Shown: piece after piece, positions 32,425-42,669 of the stretch | Layout: every line of letters begins with the position of its first letter | Position numbering within the stretch: the first letter of the stretch is position 1 | Assembly (NCBI GenBank): GCA_024364805.1 | Contig: CM044488.1 | Span: 45,594,113-45,646,472 of the forward strand | DNA length: 52,360 nt | Direction of reading: 5' to 3' | Origin: Euprymna scolopes | Lineage: Eukaryota > Mollusca > Cephalopoda > Sepiida > Sepiolidae | The notes under the pieces: model-generated | Seen by the model: the letters and a program-made list of their open reading frames with translations, nothing else | Database searches by the model: none | Told to the model about the DNA's origin: nothing | Position numbers and translations under genes: made by a program

Positions 32425-32700
32425 TAGATAACGTGCTTGGTAAAATTCAATTATAAGTGACACTCTTCTGGAGGTTGAAAGTTCAATCCTCAGTGCAGGC
32501 AACACTCAAAATACAATTGCAAAGTCATAGCTGATGAAACAAGAACATGCTACTCCTTGGATTAAATAAAGGGTTCCTTTGAAATTCGTGAAGATTTCCC
32601 AGAGTTTGACAAGATACGACTTAAGATCAGAGGTTACATCAATCGAAATGTTGTGAACACTCAAGATGAGAACATTAATATGAGGAATCTAAATAGTATG
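32425..32700 (+). mobile_element. tRNA-derived SINE (family S1), near full length
   Basis: The head GTAGATAACGTGCTTGG supplies the A box and AGGTTGAAAGTTCAATCCTC the B box, with normal tRNA-like spacing. The body reads CAATTGCAAAGTCATAGCTG, ATGAAACAAGAACATGCTAC, TGGATTAAATAAAGGGTTCC. The 3' domain is ATCAGAGGTTACATCAATCG, AAATGTTGTGAACACTC, AAGATGAGAACATTAATATG. The 3' domain is what appears alone, or inverted, at 35575-35690, 49058-49125, 49385-49456 and 51820-51925. This copy shows the order head-body-3' domain most clearly. Confidence 0.75.
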
Positions 32701-32849
32701 ACACTTTCAATGGCGGCAGACCACCTGAAGCAAATAAGGTGAAAACGTTTGATAAATGCATCCAAAAATAAATGTTTCTGAAGTCAATCATTTTTTTTAA
32801 TCAACTTAACAGCTGTATTCTATATAAGTGAAAGTTGTCTCATCATAAT

Positions 32850-32933
32850 ACGACAATCATGCTTATGCCAATTTTTGTCAGATTACCAAAGTTGAGCAAC
32901 ATTGAGCCAGATGGGTGACAATTTGGGAATAAT
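32850..32933 (+). mobile_element. Short 5S rRNA-derived fragment
   Basis: ACGACAATCATGCTTATGCC, then CAGATTACCAAAGTTGAGCA, ACATTGAGCC, AGATGGGTGACAATTTGGGA plus ATA keeps the 5S order, with about 12 bases missing between box A and box C (the GGCCAGTACC part). Confidence 0.6.
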
Positions 32934-33261
32934 AGTAATAGTTAAAACAAAAAACATCATTTCAGTTAAAAAAAATTCTTATTTCCAGTATGGACTGTAA
33001 AGTAACACGGCCGTTGCAACAGACCAGAAATTCATGCATGCTTATTAAAATAAAACTATGTTTAAAATGCTTATTTTGCAATGCTATGGCGTCATAAGCA
33101 CTCATGGCTGTGTAGGTAAAAATGTTTGGCCGTAAGTTTTTACCTTCTTCCACCCCTTCACATTTCACGGTCGAGCTTGGCTACTGTGGATCATTTTTTT
33201 TTGGGGGGGGGGGGGGGTCGCACAGGCCCTCCTTGCTATTTTGACCCAAAGAAAAGTTGTT

Positions 33262-33310
33262 TTGATTTCGGGAGGGTCCCAGCACACGGGCAACGCCAGG
33301 CACCCACCTG
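33262..33310. repeat. Terminal fragment of the CGGGCAACGCC repeat family
   Basis: CCCAGCACACGGGCAACGCC plus AGGCACCCACCTGC matches only the terminal block seen at 70-95 and 11950-11973. A long G run (about 33201-33217) lies upstream. Confidence 0.4.
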
Positions 33311-33624
33311 CATATGTATGAAGTTATCTCGTCAGATTTTAATAAGGACTCAAAAAAGGAAATAATTTTTATTTTAACACTAGGTAAAAATATTATCTCC
33401 CTTACATTTTCCTCTTTGTGTGATTTTCATATTAATTTTTTTTTAATTTTAAAATTTAAACTAAAAATGCATCCAAGGCCTACATTGCTAGTGTACTAGA
33501 AATCATATCTACTGAAAAGAAACAGAAGTGATTTTTAGTTTAAATTCTGTGTACTTTAGCATTAAATCTTTCATTTGATTGACTTTTTTTTTGTTTTGTT
33601 TTTTTGAGAGTTAAAAAAAAAAAC

Positions 33625-34200
33625 ACAATCGAGTCAAATGTGGATAAAGTATATTTGAATGGCGAGGTTATTAAAGTTGTTCAGAAGTGTTGTTTCCTTG
33701 GTCATACAATTGGAGCAAAGGGTGGAGTCGATGCTATAGTGTGGTTGTAAGAATTAGAAACTGGAGTACATTCAGAGAACTTATAGTAACTAGCAGAGTA
33801 TTACCACTATCAACCACAGAAAGAGTACCATGCAGTGTGATGTATGGAAAACTTGGCCAAAGTTGAGGAAATGGGTAGCATAAAGAGAAATGATGAGGAT
33901 GATACGATGGATGTGTAATGCGATTCTTAAAGAAAAGCTTAGATCTACCCAAGAGGAAGATTAAATCTGGGCAGTATAGGAAAATGTGTTCAGAACTGGA
34001 GACTTTAATAGTATGGTCACACTGAAAGAACAGACAAGAGTAGAACTCTTCTCTGGGTTAGTAGATGTAGAACAGTTAAGGAAGCAAGTCCAGTTTACAG
34101 AGGAAGACCAAAGAAAACATGGAAGCCAAGTGATAAAAATGCACCTGAGGGATAAAGATCTGGACAAAAATGGATTAGTTTTGAAATCAATTTCTTAAAG
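33625..34200 (+). pseudogene. LINE family B, 3' end of reverse-transcriptase ORF (relic)
   Basis: The plus strand encodes SNVDKVYLNGEVIKVVQKCC, FLGHTIGAKGGVDA. After breaks come WSTFRELI-, STTERVPCSVMYGKLGQ- and MRFLKKSLDLPKRKIKSGQY-like stretches. This is the same block as on the minus strand at 10455-11034, and the two agree to the 3' end (AGGAAGATTAAATCTG, GTAGATGTAGAACAGTTAAG, GAGGAAGACCAAAGAAAACA). The 70-codon frame at 33986-34198 is a chance frame in the end of the element. 5'-truncated with several frame breaks. Confidence 0.7.
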
Positions 34201-34298
34201 CCATCTTATACATGCCAGCATGTCAAACTGTTGCTAATCCAAATATCATGATGGTCGCTTATAATAATTGGCAGAGATTTAGAGTAGAAAATATATAT

Positions 34299-34760
34299 TG
34301 TGCATTCATCCTTTTTGCGAACCATTATCCTCATTATCTTCATAGTTGTTGTTTCACTACATTTCAACCAACTCATCCTTGAACCTTCTTCAGAGGATTA
34401 ACCATAAGTGTAACTTATCCAGAGTAATTATTATCTTCCATAATTGTTGTCTCACCACGTTTTGGTCAACCAATCCTGTGGCCTGCTTGGGTAAGGTTGA
34501 AACCACTATCTTCAGACAATGCTCACCTTGGAATCGTAGAGACTCAATGCCTCTATCAACTGCACCACAGGATTAGTTGGCCAAAACGTGGTGAGACAAC
34601 AACTATGGAAGGCAGTAATTACTAGGAGTAAGTTACAAGACTCAGCATTCCTATACCGTCGTGGTTAATCATCTGAAGGGCAGAGGATAAATTGTTCGAA
34701 ATGTGGTGAAACAACAACTATGAAGATGAGGATAACAGTCCGCAAAAAGAATGAGTGCAC
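34299..34760. repeat. 462-bp imperfect palindrome (family FB1)
   Basis: The left arm 34299-34485 and the right arm 34561-34760 are inverted copies along their whole length. They share TGTGCA.TCAT.CTTTTTGC, TTCATAGTTGTTGTTTCAC, AGA.GATTAACCA, AGTAATTA, GTTGTCTCACCACGTTTTGG, CAATCCTGTGG. Each arm itself contains the TAGTTGTTGT.TCACCACGTTT-type motif twice, about 100 bp apart. The right arm has about 20 bp extra. The spacer is about 75 bp. The arms also match the fold-back copy at 7565-8105. No open frame. On transcription it would give a long double-stranded hairpin. Confidence 0.8.
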
Positions 34761-34799
34761 AAATTATGAAGCCTCATCTCAAAGGATTAAAAAAAAAAA

Positions 34800-35525
34800 A
34801 TAGGATATCATTTATAAATCCATCTTATTAAAACAAATTCATTAATTCTTGATTTTTATTTCCATCAGAAATCTGAAGATAGTTGATTGAATGTTCTGCT
34901 GACTTGACAGGCAGAGAGCAAACTCAAAGCTTTCCCAGAGATGGAGAGGCACTCAAAGAGCCAAGTGAACTCATGATAGAAATTTGATTACAATTTCTAC
35001 ATTGTTGCTGAACACACGCACACACAGGTCACAGTGACATTTGAGGCAAAAATTACAGCACCAAAATTTGGACAGATTACAGCAGATGACTCAATAAAAA
35101 AAAAAAAAAAAAAAAAAAATGAAAACATCTCCGAAAAGTTTTACAACTTAAAATATCCTGGAGAGTCAACCAAGCACATTTTACAGAAAACAGAATGCAA
35201 TTACGTGCGTCCAATTGCACAGCATTTGTGTTAAATCTCAACTAAAAAAAAAAAAAGTGCTGAATTACAAGTATTTAATGTTGCCGGATTTGCCTCCATT
35301 TTAAAACCTTTCAGTTTGTGCAAGAGTGACAGGGTTCCTCTTTGAACATGGGAAATTTGAGACACCCTATGCTCAGATTCCTTTTCTGTCAGTAATAGAG
35401 TAAACTGCTACTTACGCTGGTGGTCAGCTATGATAGAGTAGAAGTAGCAATTATTTTATATAATTCTTAGTTATCACCTATAGTAAGGATTGAATCATAA
35501 ACCCCAAGCTGATTATTAAGCAACG
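34800..35525. other. No gene seen
   Basis: Poly-A at 35094-35119. The 66-codon frame across it is lysine-rich from the A tract and not a gene. Confidence 0.45.
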
Positions 35526-35574
35526 TCTTTCAGTTATGCCTCAAGGTCAGTTCGAAATGTCTTACAGGTTCTAT

Positions 35575-35690
35575 AGTTAGAAAATATGCAAGGTCAGAGG
35601 TTACATCAGTTGAAATGTTGTGAAAATACCAACCAAAATGAGACCAGTAGTCTGAATAATCCAAACACAAATTATCAATCCTCATCGGAC
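35575..35690 (+). mobile_element. 3' domain of SINE S1, alone
   Basis: GCAAGGTCAGAGGTTACATC, AGTTGAAATGTTGTGAAAAT, then GAGACCAGTAGTCTGAATAA plus TCC. Same order as the 3' domain at 32610-32690, but no tRNA-like head is seen upstream. Confidence 0.6.
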
Positions 35691-35699
35691 TTGACTTGT

Positions 35700-36921
35700 A
35701 GCAGCGTTCACCCGGGGTGAGTTGAGCCAGCTGTGACGGAGTTAACCACATTACGCATCAATGCTACCCACCCTCAATGATCAGCAGCAGAGTCACTGGC
35801 ATGAACTAGCCATTCGCAATTCCAGCGTCAGACATTAAAAACACAAGGACTAGATATGAGTTCCATGTTTGCCTTTACCATCGTGAGCCATGCCTCGAGT
35901 TAATTCATTTCAAAAATTGCAAAGCATAACTTTATATTTTCTTTTGTACAAGATTTATTTTATTAAGTAACACTTTATACTGTAATCTTATATTTTATTT
36001 CTCTTTGTCTGTCCCACATTTTTTTCTTTCTTTAGAAATTATTGGGTCGATCTAGCTGAAATTTTGTACAGAAGTTTGTTATGATAGGATGAAGCGAACT
36101 AAGTGTTATGAAAACTGTTCAATACAGTTAGAGATTACAGTGGTGGCCCTAGGATACATTTTTTTTTTTCAGGTTACGATGTGGAATACAATGTTTTTCT
36201 GGCCCCTGGTTACGGTATTTGCCCCACTTTACAGTGTCATTTATAATGTTATTTGATTATATACGTGTATTATATACTGTACTGTATTTTGTTACTAATT
36301 TTTAGTGTTGTATCCCGGGGTTCTACTGTAATAGGGATTAGTATTTAGTGCAAAAATGAGCTTATTTAACCATATTCAACCATCAATTTGGCATAAAGCA
36401 TTCATTCTAGGTCAACGGGCTATAACTTTTGTTTATTTTAACAGGCAAGCAAATTTAGTTATATTGAAATCTTAAGACTATAAAAGCAATAACTTTTATA
36501 ATTCCACAGCTTCACATACACGAATAAAATGATCAAGTTTTTCAACCCTTCAGTAAAGCTCTAGTCACTTAATTTTGCCAATCTTGATCTCAAACTATTG
36601 CAAAAATAAATAAATAAATAAAAAAAAAACTCCATTACTACTGGGCGTTTTCTTAAATTGGGCTTTTGTATCTCAAACTTTGCTTTGTCCAACAAACAAG
36701 TTTTTCCACATCTATTTGTGGTCGGAGCCATTTTGAGGTTTTAATAAACTACTTTCTCTGGTAAATATATACTTCAGGTGAAATAAGTTAAACTAACAAA
36801 GAAAAAAATAACACGAGATCACACAGGTGAGTTTATTTTAGAATCACTGCCATCGCCGCATACATTTCAAAATTTGATTAATCTTATGTCAAACAACTGA
36901 AATACTTTCAGTACCAAGCAA

Positions 36922-36961
<40 letters not shown>

Positions 36962-37155
36962 GATAAAAGTTCCGAATTTCCAATAGAGAAAAAAAAACAA
37001 AAAAAAAAACGACAAATATGACATTTTAAGTCAAAATGCCAATAGACATGAGTAATAAATCTTTTGGCAGGGGTCATCATTTGACCTTTTCTAAGTCTGA
37101 AAAATATCTGATATGGTGATCTTGTTGTCTTGAAGATTTTTTTTTATAACTGACA
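35700..37155. other. No gene seen; unassigned sequence
   Basis: Non-coding. T tract at about 36924-36957. A duplet TTTTTTTTTCAGGTTACGAT / CCCCTGGTTACGGTATTTGC around 36160-36225 is unexplained. Confidence 0.4.
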
Positions 37156-37159
37156 AGGT

Positions 37160-37425
37160 TTGGTTTGTTTTCTGGCATATCAACCCTTTTCGGATTATTT
37201 AATGGTAAATCAAGTAGTTTTGTAAAAAGCCTTCACACTTCAAGTTTCCCATATCTTCAAACATTTATTCATGCTATTTAGCATGAAAACTTTATTTGAT
37301 TTTGCAAAACATGGTTGAGTTTTGCAATAGAAAAGCAAAAAAGCAAAAAAACACTATCAATATTTGGCACATTTTAAGCCATGAAGCCAGTATCTTAAGA
37401 CAGCCTGATCTGGTAGCACCAAGAC
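37160..37425 (+). repeat. Dispersed repeat A
   Basis: GGCATATCAACCCTTTTCGG, TTTTGCAAAACATGGTTGAG, TATTTGGCACATTTTAAGCC and GTATCTTAAGACAG follow the order of 14047-14320. It is directly followed by repeat B. Confidence 0.6.
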
Positions 37426-37447
37426 TTGGCTTTTTGGTTAGGAGGAA

Positions 37448-37625
37448 AGTGTAGTATTCATTTTGATACTATACTTCATACTTTCTATATTTGGTCAGTG
37501 AGGGAGAAATCCTTCTAGACTGATGAAATTGTTATCCCAATCCAGAGTGCCTCTCTTCTGGAAGTTGGATTTCCCTGTATTAAGAACCAACTTTGTAACT
37601 TCCCTCGTGGGGAAGCAAATAAATA
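37448..37625 (+). repeat. Dispersed repeat B
   Basis: AAAGTGTAGTATTCATTTTG plus ATACTATACTT keeps the hairpin seen at 30018-30048 with mismatches. Then TTGGTCAGTGAGGGAGAAAT, CCTTCTAGACTG, CAATCCAGAGTGCC, CCCTCGTGGGGAAGCAAATA. The 80-codon frame at 37523 runs through this repeat and is not a gene. Confidence 0.65.
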
Positions 37626-37629
37626 GAGA

Positions 37630-38880
37630 GCATAGGAATGCATTAGATAGTGAGGAGAGAAGATCTTTCAAATTAATACCACAAAGAAAATCTGCATCAA
37701 AAAAAATCCAGCATCATTCAGATAATCCTGCCCCCCCCCACCCACTTTTGTACAATACAGTTTAAGTTTATGAAGAATTGCAGTCCATACTTTTAGTAAC
37801 TATTTAGTAAGAGTCGTAGTCCGTTGAAAACAATTCTCGGATAATTTCTTAATTGGGGCAAAATACAAGGCAAGGTTGAATAAAGACTAGAAATTCATTC
37901 AAAGACAAGACAAGAAACAGTATTGCAGTAATTAACACTTTTGGAGTGTAGTATACATAGATAGTAGTTCCGGTGCAATTACTTATTTATACAAGATGTT
38001 TGACTAATGAATAGAATTGGATCAAGATATTGCTTATACCCCAACTCCCAAGGAACAGTGAACTGAACTTAAAAAGCTAAACATCAATCAGCGTTTAACC
38101 GACTTGAAATTCTGATAGAGGAACGTACTAAGACGTACAAGTTTTCAATGAAGAGGACTTTCAATGAAAGCTCAATAAACGGATTATCACAATGAGCAGA
38201 GAATTTACGACAGACCAATTAGGACCGAGAGGCAGACTAATCGTGGCACTAACTGAATAGGGGAAATATGCCTGCTTATATTGAGCCAAAGTGTCGTTGA
38301 TTTAAGGATGCTAATAGTTAATGACAAAAAAAAAAAAAAAAAAAAAAAAAAGCTGAAATAATTTCCCAACTCTTTCCCAGTTTCTCCCATGTGTATGTTT
38401 GTGTGTGGAGAGAGAGAGGACAGCACGAAACACTTTTCCTTAAACATTTTCAATCAGTTTCAAATAAAAAAGTAAAAATTAAGAGAAAGAAACTGAGTGT
38501 GTATATGGAGACACGAAATCATTTTTTGATGAAACGAAAGTCATCTAATTCTCCTACTCGCATTATGAATCAGTGCAAGTTTTAGCTTTCACAGCAAAAT
38601 TAACATTTTTCAGAGAGAACTGTCATGAAAGGGAAAATAGGCTATAAAATTTTTTTTTCAAATTTAAAAAAAGGATTTCGATAAAAAGTATAAAACTATC
38701 ATCCCTGTTGATTGGTTAGCAAAATAAATCATTTGCATAACGAAACAACTCATTTGCTGTTCTGAACGTTTGTCTGCAACTGTTTTGGAATAACAACAAG
38801 AATCCTCTTTCCACTGCAGACGTAGCATGCAACCACACGATTGTTTGGAGGGTGGGGGCAGCAAGCAATTCAGTCTTCCT
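37630..38880. other. No gene seen
   Basis: A tract of about 28 bp at 38324-38351; otherwise non-coding unassigned sequence. Confidence 0.4.
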
Positions 38881-38885
38881 AATCT

Positions 38886-39029
38886 CAGGGCTCTATGGAC
38901 AAATTTATCTTAAGTTGACCTTTGACAACTAAATATTTTAATTTACGAGCCAAATAGAAAAGTTACTAGACAAACCCAAGTGATTTTTGGAATATGACAT
39001 CTTCGGTCTGTGGTGACGAGTATGTACGA
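38886..39029 (+). mobile_element. 5' part of MITE family M1, cut by a 5S-SINE
   Basis: Begins CAGGGCTCTATGGACAAATT and continues TTGACCTTTGACAACTAAAT, AAAGTTACTAGACAAACCCA, GACATCTTCGGTCTGTGG and GACGAGTATGTAC, as in 42670-43110. It stops where the inverted 5S-SINE begins, and its remainder is not recognisable on the other side. Confidence 0.7.
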
Positions 39030-39322
39030 TCGATGCCTCTGTTCAGTCTCAAAAGACAAAGGATATCCCTTGTTGGAGCAGCTACGCATGTAATTATGAG
39101 GGTTGTGCAATCCTCAACCACACCTTTCCTGAATCAGCACTGCTTGAGTCCAGTAGCAAGGAGAAGTTCAGGACGACTGGAAGCAATGCCGAGATAAGCG
39201 GAGAGCACATACAGCACCTGAAATTTCCGAATGGTCAACTCTCCGGTACTGACGTGGTTCAACGTCGCTAAACTTGGTGATCCAATGGGTTACCGGTGTG
39301 TCAAAGTGACTATGCCTTACAA
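39030..39322 (-). mobile_element. 5S rRNA-headed SINE, body type 1
   Basis: Reverse complement of the 1241-1533 element. The minus strand starts at 39322 with a 5S head (TAAGGCATAGTCACTTTGAC, ACACCGGTAACCC, CACCAAGTTTAGCGACGTTG, CCGGAGAGTTGACCATTCGG, AAATTTCAGGTGCTGTATGT). It runs into the body GTGCTCTCCGCTTATCTCGG, GAACTTCTCCTTGCTACTGG, TGAGGATTGCACAACC, and ends GAGACTGAACAGAGGCAT. The head-body junction is at the same place as in the first copy, which establishes a real composite family. Confidence 0.82.
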
Positions 39323-39330
39323 GATTTATA

Positions 39331-39407
39331 TTATGTTAGTGCAAAAATAATGTTTTTTTTTATGTTAAACTTCATGTCAAAAAACGTTATTTTTGCACCG
39401 ACTTAAT
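39331..39407. mobile_element. Very short mariner-like MITE, about 77 bp
   Basis: Left end GTTAGTGCAAAAATAATGTT plus TTTT and, inverted, the right end GTCGGTGCAAAAATAACGTT plus TTTT are an inverted repeat of about 26 bp with three mismatches around a 20-bp spacer. TA is present near each end. Length, GGTGCAAAAATAA end and TA context closely resemble the MADE1/Hsmar1 type known from mammals. Confidence 0.75.
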
Positions 39408-39409
39408 AC

Positions 39410-41110
39410 AGTCTAAAACAGCTTCTATTTTGGAGATCCAATTCCTTAAAAACAGTTTAATATTAACAGTCTCCTTTAGGTTAGCTACTTAGTAAAACTA
39501 GAAAATTTTGCGTATTTTAACTCTTTAAAAAAAGGGGTTAATACTCTCCCCCTAAAATATTAACTGTAAACATTCTGAATATGACATTGAAATTGGTTTT
39601 CTATTCCAACAACCACGCACAAACAAATGTTAAATATAACTGAATATGAGTAATGGGTATACATGTTATTTGGGGAACTTTATCACCACTCCCATTTATT
39701 TTACAGAATGTAAATCTATAATACATAATATATCCATTAAAGGTGTGGGGAGAACTCTTGATGTAATAGATATTTCAGTGGTGTGTGTGTGTGGAGCGGG
39801 GGGGGAACATTATCAAAATATTACATAACATCAAAACCAAATACGTTTCCCTGTTAAGGATAAAAACAGGGTTCTCATATTGAATGATGCATTAGAGACA
39901 TTATGGGAAAAGTGAAGCGGACCAGAAGTTGGTGGCGTTACCAAAGTCATTACCGAAGAGGATGGCATCAATACCATAAAGAAAAAGGTGTGCAGACAAG
40001 AAGTGGGTAGGATAGAGTTCAGAGCTCTACCTCTAAGTTAAAGATGTCCAGACCAGAGAGAATATCATTCATTTCACAAATTATCAAGTTAATTGGACCC
40101 ATATTGAATAGTCACATATTCACAGCGATTATCATAATTAACTATATTTGACTTGTGTGCAAAGCATTTAAAATAAGTTAAAGCATCCAAGCATCAAAAC
40201 AGTGATGCCATAATTGTAATGATATCATTACATCCGTAATTGAATCCTAAAAAAAAATAAATAAATTCGTTTAAAAAATTCATTAAATAAAAAATATTTC
40301 ATTAAGTAAATTTTTTTTTTTCATAAACTAAACAAAAAAAAATGTTTGTTTTTTTATAGAATTGCAGAGGTTTTTTAAGAGTTGATAATTATTATCATAT
40401 TCATTATAAATATAAGATTATATACAATTAAAATAAAATAAAAAAAAAAAAAAATAAAAATATGACATTATTTTTAAGTATTTTGTTCTTTTAATTCAAC
40501 CAACTATACTTCTATGATTTGGAACCATTCTGTTTTTATTCTTGGGAATGAGATACACAACCAGGAATAGGATACAGCCACTTCAGACTTTGCATGTCTC
40601 TATGTTACGAGGGTGGGAGTGTGTGTGCGTAGAGGGGAAGAGGGGGCATGTAACAGGTTTGGCTTTAAAGTTTAAATATAGATTTTCTTTCCAGCGATTC
40701 TTATATTTCTTCACTTTGCATAGTATTTTTAATGCATAAAAACAATTCTAATAGTAAGCTCGGTTTCCTTCGGATAAGTTGCCTTTTTAAGCCAACATTC
40801 CCAAACTGGGAGTCATAACCCTCTAGAAGGAGAAAACAAGACCACGGTTGTAGATGTGAAGAGTCAGAGTTAGACACTCGATTTTTAATGTGAGGGTTAA
40901 ATCCAGTTCCCTCAAAAGAGGAACTCTGAATAAAGACAAAAATAATGGTTGATTTTAGAACAATCTTTTCCAAAGGTCTGTGCACATCCTATTACCATGA
41001 TCTATGAAAAGTGGTGGAACTAAACGTGATATAGGGACCAGAGCAACCCTCTTTGAAGAAAAATTATTTCTAGGCTTGAGTTTTTCTCCTCAATAAGCTA
41101 AATCAATAAA
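39410..41110. other. No gene seen; very AT-rich
   Basis: Long A/T tracts around 40250-40460. Minus-strand frame 40701-40985 (94 codons) has no recognisable domain. Nothing defended. Confidence 0.45.
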
Positions 41111-41159
41111 TATTGTAATCAGGAGTTTTCATGGCAACTCTTACACCAACACATTTCTG

Positions 41160-42185
41160 GGCCCAACTCTCTTCCTGATCTACATTAATGATCTTCCAAA
41201 TCATATCCTTACATCATTCGTAGACATTTATGCTGATGATACTACCATCCATGCTAGCACATCTAAGAGCGTAAACGACCAAGTTCTCTCCGATTCTCTT
41301 TCCTCTGATCTTGGGCTTGTGGTATAATGGAGAAAGTGGCTGGTTACTTTTAATGCATCTAAAACTAAGCTTTTATCTTTACATCATCAATGCCTTGATT
41401 CCTATCTAGCCTCAATTGAAATGAATGGCTCTCATCTTGGGGAGGCCTCATGTTTTGACAAGCTTCTAGGTTTGACCTTTACTCCTGATCTGAAATGGAA
41501 CACATACATGAAATCCGTTGTCAAGGCCGCTGGAAAAATGGTGGAATCCTTCTATCGATCCAGTAGATATCTCACTACTGATGCATTTCTCTATCTATAT
41601 AAGAGCCAGGTACGTCCAAGAATGGAGTACTATTACCACATCTGGGCAGGAACTGCTAGAAAGGACATATCCTGCCTTGATAGAGTTCAAAATAGACTTT
41701 GTAGCCTAGTAGGGGATGTCCTTTTCTCTTCCCTGCAACTTCTTTCTTACAGAAGAGATGTTGCGAGTTTGTGTCTGCTTTATTGTTATTTTCATGGCAA
41801 GTGCGCAACTGAGCTTCAATCTATGGTACCCCCTCACCAAACTTTCACAAGACACACTCATCTAGCTGAAAACACTATCAATAATACCCCCCACTCTTTA
41901 TGTACCTAAACCTAAACGTAAATTCCATGAACAAAGTTTCTTTCTTAGAACTGCACACCTGTGGAACTGTCTTCTGTTTTCCTGCTTTCCAGCTGACTAC
42001 AATATAGTTGTCTTCAACAACGTATACAAGTTCTTGATGAGCCGTTCCACTTAAGTTAACAAATTTACTGAATTTCCATTACTAACGATTACTATATTGT
42101 CCAATTTTACTACTGTACACTCTTTAACCCCTATCCTCAAATGGCCTCTGGGCCTTGATAAGTGGTGATGCCTATGTAAAAAATT
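41160..42185 (+). pseudogene. Jockey-type LINE: C-terminal half of reverse transcriptase and 3' UTR (relic)
   Basis: Starts with FLGPTLFLIYINDLPNHILT, then DIYADDTTIHASTS (the catalytic YADD box at about 41229-41240). A break lies near 41322 before KWLVTFNASKTKLLSLHHQC. The frame at 41421-41909 gives MNGSHLGEASCFDKLLGLTF, TPDLKWNTYMKSVVKAAGKM, RSSRYLTTDAFLYLYKSQVR, PRMEYYYHIWAGTARKDISC, LDRVQNRLCSLVGD, LLSYRRDVASLCLLYCYFHG, then LAENTINNTPHSLC. The end (KRKFHEQSFFLRTAHLWN-like, then GGGCCTTGATAAGTGGTGAT) matches 12972-13325. 5'-truncated; at least two frame breaks. Its start lies close to where the minus-strand copy stops in the protein. Confidence 0.88.
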
Positions 42186-42189
42186 TGGT

Positions 42190-42669
42190 GAAGAATAGAG
42201 TCCAGATTTCTTCCTCATTTACTTTCTGGACATGCTGCAGTAAGCATTAACTTTGAGGCACTTCCTCTAACAAAAAAAAAAGAAGAGGTTAAGCATTCAC
42301 TTTATCCTTTTTACATAACTTGTGCATTTTATTGTATAGGAACAATATTTTGTAATTATAGACTTATCTCATTTTGCTACCTTTATAGTTGGTTGTAGGC
42401 AAACTATTAATAAATGAAATGTCTCTTTAGTAGACCTTTATTTTCTTTTATTTTTTACATGTAACACACAAAATGTGTTCAGAAAATTAATTCCTTATCC
42501 ACATATTGCTAATCTTGAGAAAATAGAATACCAAATATTCAAACTTCATATCACTATCTCAATATTGCTCCCCAAATTAGAAAACAATAGAGAAAGCTTG
42601 GTTTGGTTTGTCCATTTTGTAACATATCTACTCTTTTTTTTAGGTTTATTTTATACCTCTACCTATTGA
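42190..42669. other. No gene seen
   Basis: Non-coding. AATGTCTCTTTAGTAGACCT plus TTATTTT at about 42418-42444 is repeated at about 44350-44376 (AATGTCTTTCTCTAGTAGAC plus CTTTATTTTT), a short dispersed text just upstream of a 5S-headed element in the second place. Confidence 0.45.

Noticed and set aside
33126-33365. 79-codon frame with a glycine run
   Set aside because: The glycine run is a G homopolymer; the rest crosses a repeat end fragment.
32859-34745. CRISPR-like array from repeated GTTGTTTCACCACGTTTTGG phrases
   Set aside because: Phrases are in inverted orientation and few; eukaryotic fold-back repeat, no spacers of even length.
40701-40985. 94-codon minus-strand frame
   Set aside because: No domain, no nearby exon-like frames and no copy in the window; a frame of this length is expected by chance in 52 kb.
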